Made by a program: the position numbers and the translations under genes
Shown here: positions 24,138 to 26,967 of the stretch, piece by piece
Layout: every line of letters begins with the position of its first letter
How positions within the stretch are numbered: the first letter of the stretch is position 1
Notes under the pieces: generated by a model
Told to the model about the DNA's origin: nothing
Database searches by the model: none
Seen by the model: only the letters and a program-made list of their open reading frames with translations
Assembly (NCBI GenBank): GCA_023392635.1
Contig: JAEVYS010000022.1
Coordinates: forward strand, 1 to 26,967
DNA from: Actinomycetes bacterium
Lineage (GTDB): Bacteria > Actinomycetota > Actinomycetes > Propionibacteriales > Propionibacteriaceae
Direction of reading: 5' to 3'
DNA length: 26,967 bases

Positions 24138-25393
24138 CGCACCTCCGCACGCAGTGCGCCGAGTTCCGCGCCGACGTCGCGCGCCCAGCGTGACAGCGGC
24201 GCGACCGCCGTAGCGCCGAGCGTGACCCGGCCGCGGAAGCTGGTGATCGAGACGTTGACCTGCTGGTCGTCGGTGGTCGAGGTCAACGCGTACACCTGAC
24301 GAAGCCTGGCCTCGCCGAGGTAGCGGTCATCCTCGGGGCCGGGGACGTTCGCGACCATCACCGAGTGCGGACGGCCCGCGGCGACGGTGCCGGCCGCGAC
24401 AGCGTGCAGCGTGGGCGGGGCGAACCCGGCGAGGTCCATCAGGTCGCGTGCCGGCACGCTGAGCCCGGTGTCGGTGCGGGCACGGGTGAGCGTCGCGATC
24501 GTCCGCAGGCGTTCGGCCGCCGGCATCGCGGTCACGGGCAGGCCGAGCCAGGACGGGGCGATCCGGCACCCGATGGCACTCTCCAGCACCGCGGGCTCCT
24601 GGACGGCGAGCGGCACGAGGGTCACCGGGTCCTCCACCGGCCGCCCCGTGTCGGCGAGCCAGCCGCGCACGCCGGCCGCGGCCAGTGCCAGCAGAACGTC
24701 GTGGGTGGTACAGCCGAAGGCGGCCCGGACGTCGGCGAGGACGTCGAGGTCGACCTCGACCCCGGCGACGTGCTGGGGACGCGGGCTCGCCGCGACGGTC
24801 CGGACCGCGTTCTCCACCATGCCGAGCAGTCCGGTCGCCGCCCCGGACAGGGCGCGCAGGGGGTCATTGATCGCACCCACCAGGTCCCCCAGCCCCGGAG
24901 GCTGGGTCTCGGTGGGCTCCCACTCCGAGGCCGGCGCCTCGATGGGGCCGGGAGTGCTGTCGAACAGCTCCTGGAGGAGGTGGACGTTGTCGTAGCCGTC
25001 AACGAGCGCCGGGTGCGCACGGACCACGAGCGCCTGGGTGCCCGGACCCAGGCCCGACACCAGCGTGGCGTCCCACAGCGGGTGCACCCGTTCGAAGCTG
25101 ACCGCCAGCTTGCCGGCGAGCCAGTCCTCCAGGCGCTGGCCCGGCGCGAGTGCCTCGGCGTGCACGTGCCCTGCCACGCTGAAGTTGGGGTCGTCCAGCC
25201 AGCCGGGGAGCGGCCACCCCCCGACCAGGCGGCGGAACCGCGGGGAGTACTCGATGCGGTCCTTGACCCGGTCGATCAGCTGCTGTCGGCTCAGCGGGCC
25301 GGACAGGACCGCGACCACCGCCTGTTGCCAGGGCTGCGCCTCCTGGTCCCGGGCCAGCAGCGCGGCCTCCGTCACGGTCACCGGGTCACTCAC
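24134..25393 (-). CDS. Wax ester synthase/diacylglycerol acyltransferase (WS/DGAT) homologue with altered HHxxxDG motif
   Basis: A 419-residue protein with both family halves. The N-terminal acyltransferase part has PRFRRLVGGWPLPGW, HPLWDATLVSGL and the motif region ALVVRAHPALVDGYDN. The C-terminal part has VMVANVPGPEDDRYLGEARLRQVYALT and VNVSITSFRGRVTLGATA. WS/DGAT enzymes esterify acyl-CoA to fatty alcohols or diacylglycerol for storage lipid. The active motif HHxxxDG reads HPALVDG here (residues 127-133): the second His, regarded as the catalytic base, is Pro. Either the activity is lost or the protein does something else. The GTG at 25393 has a weak Shine-Dalgarno. The gene follows its upstream neighbour by 23 bp. 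Confidence 0.85.
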   Translation of the reverse strand: MSDPVTVTEAALLARDQEAQPWQQAVVAVLSGPLSRQQLIDRVKDRIEYSPRFRRLVGGWPLPGWLDDPNFSVAGHVHAEALAPGQRLEDWLAGKLAVSFERVHPLWDATLVSGLGPGTQALVVRAHPALVDGYDNVHLLQELFDSTPGPIEAPASEWEPTETQPPGLGDLVGAINDPLRALSGAATGLLGMVENAVRTVAASPRPQHVAGVEVDLDVLADVRAAFGCTTHDVLLALAAAGVRGWLADTGRPVEDPVTLVPLAVQEPAVLESAIGCRIAPSWLGLPVTAMPAAERLRTIATLTRARTDTGLSVPARDLMDLAGFAPPTLHAVAAGTVAAGRPHSVMVANVPGPEDDRYLGEARLRQVYALTSTTDDQQVNVSITSFRGRVTLGATAVAPLSRWARDVGAELGALRAEVR

Positions 25394-25416
25394 GGTTTCA
25401 CCCTACTCATCGCTGC

Positions 25417-26664
25417 TCACTCGACGAGGTACGGCGGGCACGGCAGGCGCCGATCCTCCCAGACGAATCGGGGGATCCGCCCGAGCCAGCCGCGCAGCAC
25501 CTCGGCGCAGTCGTCGACGATCAGCAGGTCGTGCTTCTCCACCTCGAACGACACGACCTGGCCGAGGACGGTCCATCCACGCGGTCGCCGTGCGAGCAGC
25601 CACTCCATGGTGCGGGGATGGATGACGTCGGAGGCGAACTTCGGGTCGGCGGTGCGCACCGTGAACGCGTCGTTGAACTGGGCGCTCTCGAACCTCACCC
25701 GCTCCCCCACCCGGTTGCCGTTCACCGACAGCGCCGGAAAGGTGAACGGCAGCACGAAGCCGCACACGGCCTCGGAGTGGTTCTCGGTGACCGTTCGGGC
25801 GTGGGTGTGGCCCTGGGCGTCGGTGGTGGTCTCGGTGTGGTCGGTCTTCCAGTGGTGGGTGAACGCGTCCAGGCGGATCCCGTCGCGCTCACCGCGGACG
25901 AGGTCCTCGCTGCGATGCCCGTAGCCGCCGGTGTTGACCGGATACAGGTCCAGCACCGCGTCGTCGGAGCCGAGGAACACCCAGTCGGGATGGCCGTAGT
26001 ACCAGCTCGGGGTGGACGGCTGCACCTGGCGACCCTGCAGGGCGGGGCTGGTGGCGATCGCCTGCGCCACGGGATCGAGGGCGGCCAGGAACGCGGTGAG
26101 CACGTCGGGGTCCTTGGGCGCCCCGGACGCGACGAGCCGGTTCTGGTCGATGCCGAGGTCGATGGTGCCGGCGGCCTCGCCGAAGGCCCGCGCCTGGACG
26201 CCCACCCCGGCAAGGAGGTCCCTGGCCAGGCCGGCGTCGCCGGCGACGACCCGGACGCCGTGGTCCTCGGCCTGCACCAGCGTCCGTCCCCCCATGCCGA
26301 GGCCCACCCGCGGGCCCTCCTCGCCGGACAGGAACGCGTCGGGCAGCCCGAAGGGGAGGTCGAGGCACGCGACGCGTCCCGACCAGCGCGGCCCGGCGCC
26401 GTGGTACTCGTACTCGAACACCCGGAAACCGAACCCGGCCGCGGTGGTGCCGCTGACGAGCTCGTCGACACCGCGCCCCCACCCCAATCCGAAGGGCGGC
26501 GCCTGGAGGTCCGCGACCGCGGTCATCGCCGGATTCGAGTCGTGCGTCCAGCCGAGGGCGCGTACGCGATTGAGGTAGTGCCGGCGGCGCAGCCACAGGA
26601 AGACCCCCACGACGGCGACGACCACCACGACCAGCAGCACCCACGTGCCGATTCCGTGCGGCAT
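25417..26664 (-). CDS. Membrane-anchored protein of unknown function (DUF3137-like C-terminal half)
   Basis: A 415-residue protein with one N-terminal membrane helix (about residues 7-25, TWVLLVVVVVAVVGVFLWL) followed by RRR, so the bulk is probably cytoplasmic. The C-terminal part (VRFESAQFNDAFTVRTADPKFASDVIHPRTMEWLLARRPRGW) resembles DUF3137 and similar actinobacterial proteins of unknown role. A His/Thr/Asp-rich stretch at about residues 266-298 (THHWKTDHTETTT..., GHTHARTVTENH) interrupts the fold and could bind metal or be a flexible loop. The ATG at 26664 has GGAGG about 8 nt upstream. It heads the run leading to WS/DGAT and is divergent from the lipoprotein gene. Confidence 0.8.
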   Translation of the reverse strand: MPHGIGTWVLLVVVVVAVVGVFLWLRRRHYLNRVRALGWTHDSNPAMTAVADLQAPPFGLGWGRGVDELVSGTTAAGFGFRVFEYEYHGAGPRWSGRVACLDLPFGLPDAFLSGEEGPRVGLGMGGRTLVQAEDHGVRVVAGDAGLARDLLAGVGVQARAFGEAAGTIDLGIDQNRLVASGAPKDPDVLTAFLAALDPVAQAIATSPALQGRQVQPSTPSWYYGHPDWVFLGSDDAVLDLYPVNTGGYGHRSEDLVRGERDGIRLDAFTHHWKTDHTETTTDAQGHTHARTVTENHSEAVCGFVLPFTFPALSVNGNRVGERVRFESAQFNDAFTVRTADPKFASDVIHPRTMEWLLARRPRGWTVLGQVVSFEVEKHDLLIVDDCAEVLRGWLGRIPRFVWEDRRLPCPPYLVE

Positions 26665-26737
26665 CCGTCCCCCTCCCGCAGCCTGGGCCCTAGGGTAGGC
26701 GAAGCGCCGACGCCGCGGCGCGGAACGGAGAAGACCC
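26665..26737. promoter_or_regulatory. Divergent promoter region with a CCCTAGGG palindrome
   Basis: This 73-bp gap separates two divergent starts. The 8-bp palindrome CCCTAGGG (26688-26695) contains a plus-strand -10 candidate TAGGGT (26691-26696) for the lipoprotein. The same site read on the minus strand gives TACCCT (26698-26693) for the membrane protein gene. Overlapping divergent promoters would fit. No -35 boxes are convincing. Confidence 0.3.
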
Positions 26738-26967
26738 ATGCGCCAGGCCCTCGGATCGCTGCTCGGCCTCCTCCTTCTGGCCGGCTGTGCCGGCACCGCA
26801 TCGCCGACGACGACCGCCCCGGCCCCCTCCGCGAGCGCGCCGGCGACCTCGGCGGCGCCGACGCCGTCCGGCACCGCGAGCGCGTCGACCACGACCGCGC
26901 CGGCGAGCACGTCGCGGACCATCCACGTCACCCTCGCCGGCGGCACGACCGACCCGAACGGCGAGCG
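26738..26967 (+). CDS. N-terminal part of a lipoprotein (truncated by the window end)
   Basis: The first 76 codons are present and the gene runs off the right edge. The start is the ATG at 26738, with GGAG about 9 nt upstream. It has a signal peptide (MRQALGSLLGLLLLAGC) with lipobox LAGC and Cys17 for lipid attachment. A Thr/Ala/Ser/Pro-rich linker of ~45 residues follows, then the beginning of a folded domain (RTIHVTLAGGTTDPNGE). Linkers of this kind tether actinobacterial surface lipoproteins to the membrane. The domain cannot be identified from the visible part. Confidence 0.8.
   Translation, partial: MRQALGSLLGLLLLAGCAGTASPTTTAPAPSASAPATSAAPTPSGTASASTTTAPASTSRTIHVTLAGGTTDPNGE

Noticed and set aside
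1..26967. tRNA, rRNA, CRISPR arrays, insertion sequences, prophage or integrase genes
   Set aside because: I looked for them and saw none: no transposase or integrase motifs, no regularly spaced repeats, no cloverleaf with CCA-end and T-loop signature. A small RNA gene could still escape reading by eye.

Overview
The window is chromosomal DNA from a high-GC Gram-positive actinobacterium. The evidence is very GC-rich codon third positions, frequent GTG starts, probable leaderless genes, and the gene content: GDH180-type glutamate dehydrogenase, an imuA'-imuB-dnaE2 cassette with a TCGAAC-N4-GTTCGA SOS box, DUF2505, DUF6912, WS/DGAT and an ECF42 sigma factor. A member of the Propionibacteriales is my best guess, but it is only a guess. 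I see no tRNA, rRNA, CRISPR array, insertion sequence or prophage; the region looks like ordinary chromosome with good coding density.

Layout. Positions 1-251 hold the basic tail of a truncated gene and a strong hairpin terminator. Positions 287-1991 (+) are a DGPF/YCII protein coupled to an ECF42 sigma factor with a TPR-like C-terminus, preceded by TGTCGA, the -35 hexamer I recall for this sigma group. Positions 8787-1985 (-) are a run of gdh (NAD-glutamate dehydrogenase), a PHP-domain phosphoesterase and trpS. The trpS product is of the GDRPTG type and carries Gln where Geobacillus TrpRS has the indolmycin-contacting His43. DUF2505 (+) diverges from gdh at 8835.

Positions 9315-9585 are the largest gap. 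They contain a palindrome and a 155-nt leader that can fold as a closed three-helix domain. The 3' strand of its closing helix can instead pair with the Shine-Dalgarno region of the next gene, which is the layout of a translational riboswitch. That gene (9586) is a processive membrane glycosyltransferase, coupled by ATGA to a 73-residue membrane protein. This leader plus two-gene module is the best candidate here for something undescribed.

Positions 26664-11461 are a long series of minus-strand genes. In transcription order they are: a membrane-anchored unknown, a WS/DGAT homologue whose HHxxxDG motif reads HPALVDG, a DUF6912 protein, Ku, PruA, a small membrane protein with two DivIVA-like repeats, an unknown, then the SOS mutasome imuA'-imuB-dnaE2 with one-base TGATG overlaps. 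A short-chain reductase, a secreted PQQ-type sugar dehydrogenase and a GNAT acetyltransferase follow. A lipoprotein gene starts at 26738 (+) and runs off the window.

Themes. DNA damage tolerance and repair (ImuA', ImuB, DnaE2, Ku) lie within 10 kb. Glutamate metabolism appears twice (PruA makes glutamate, GDH oxidises it). Envelope or lipid functions include the glycosyltransferase, WS/DGAT and the lipoprotein.
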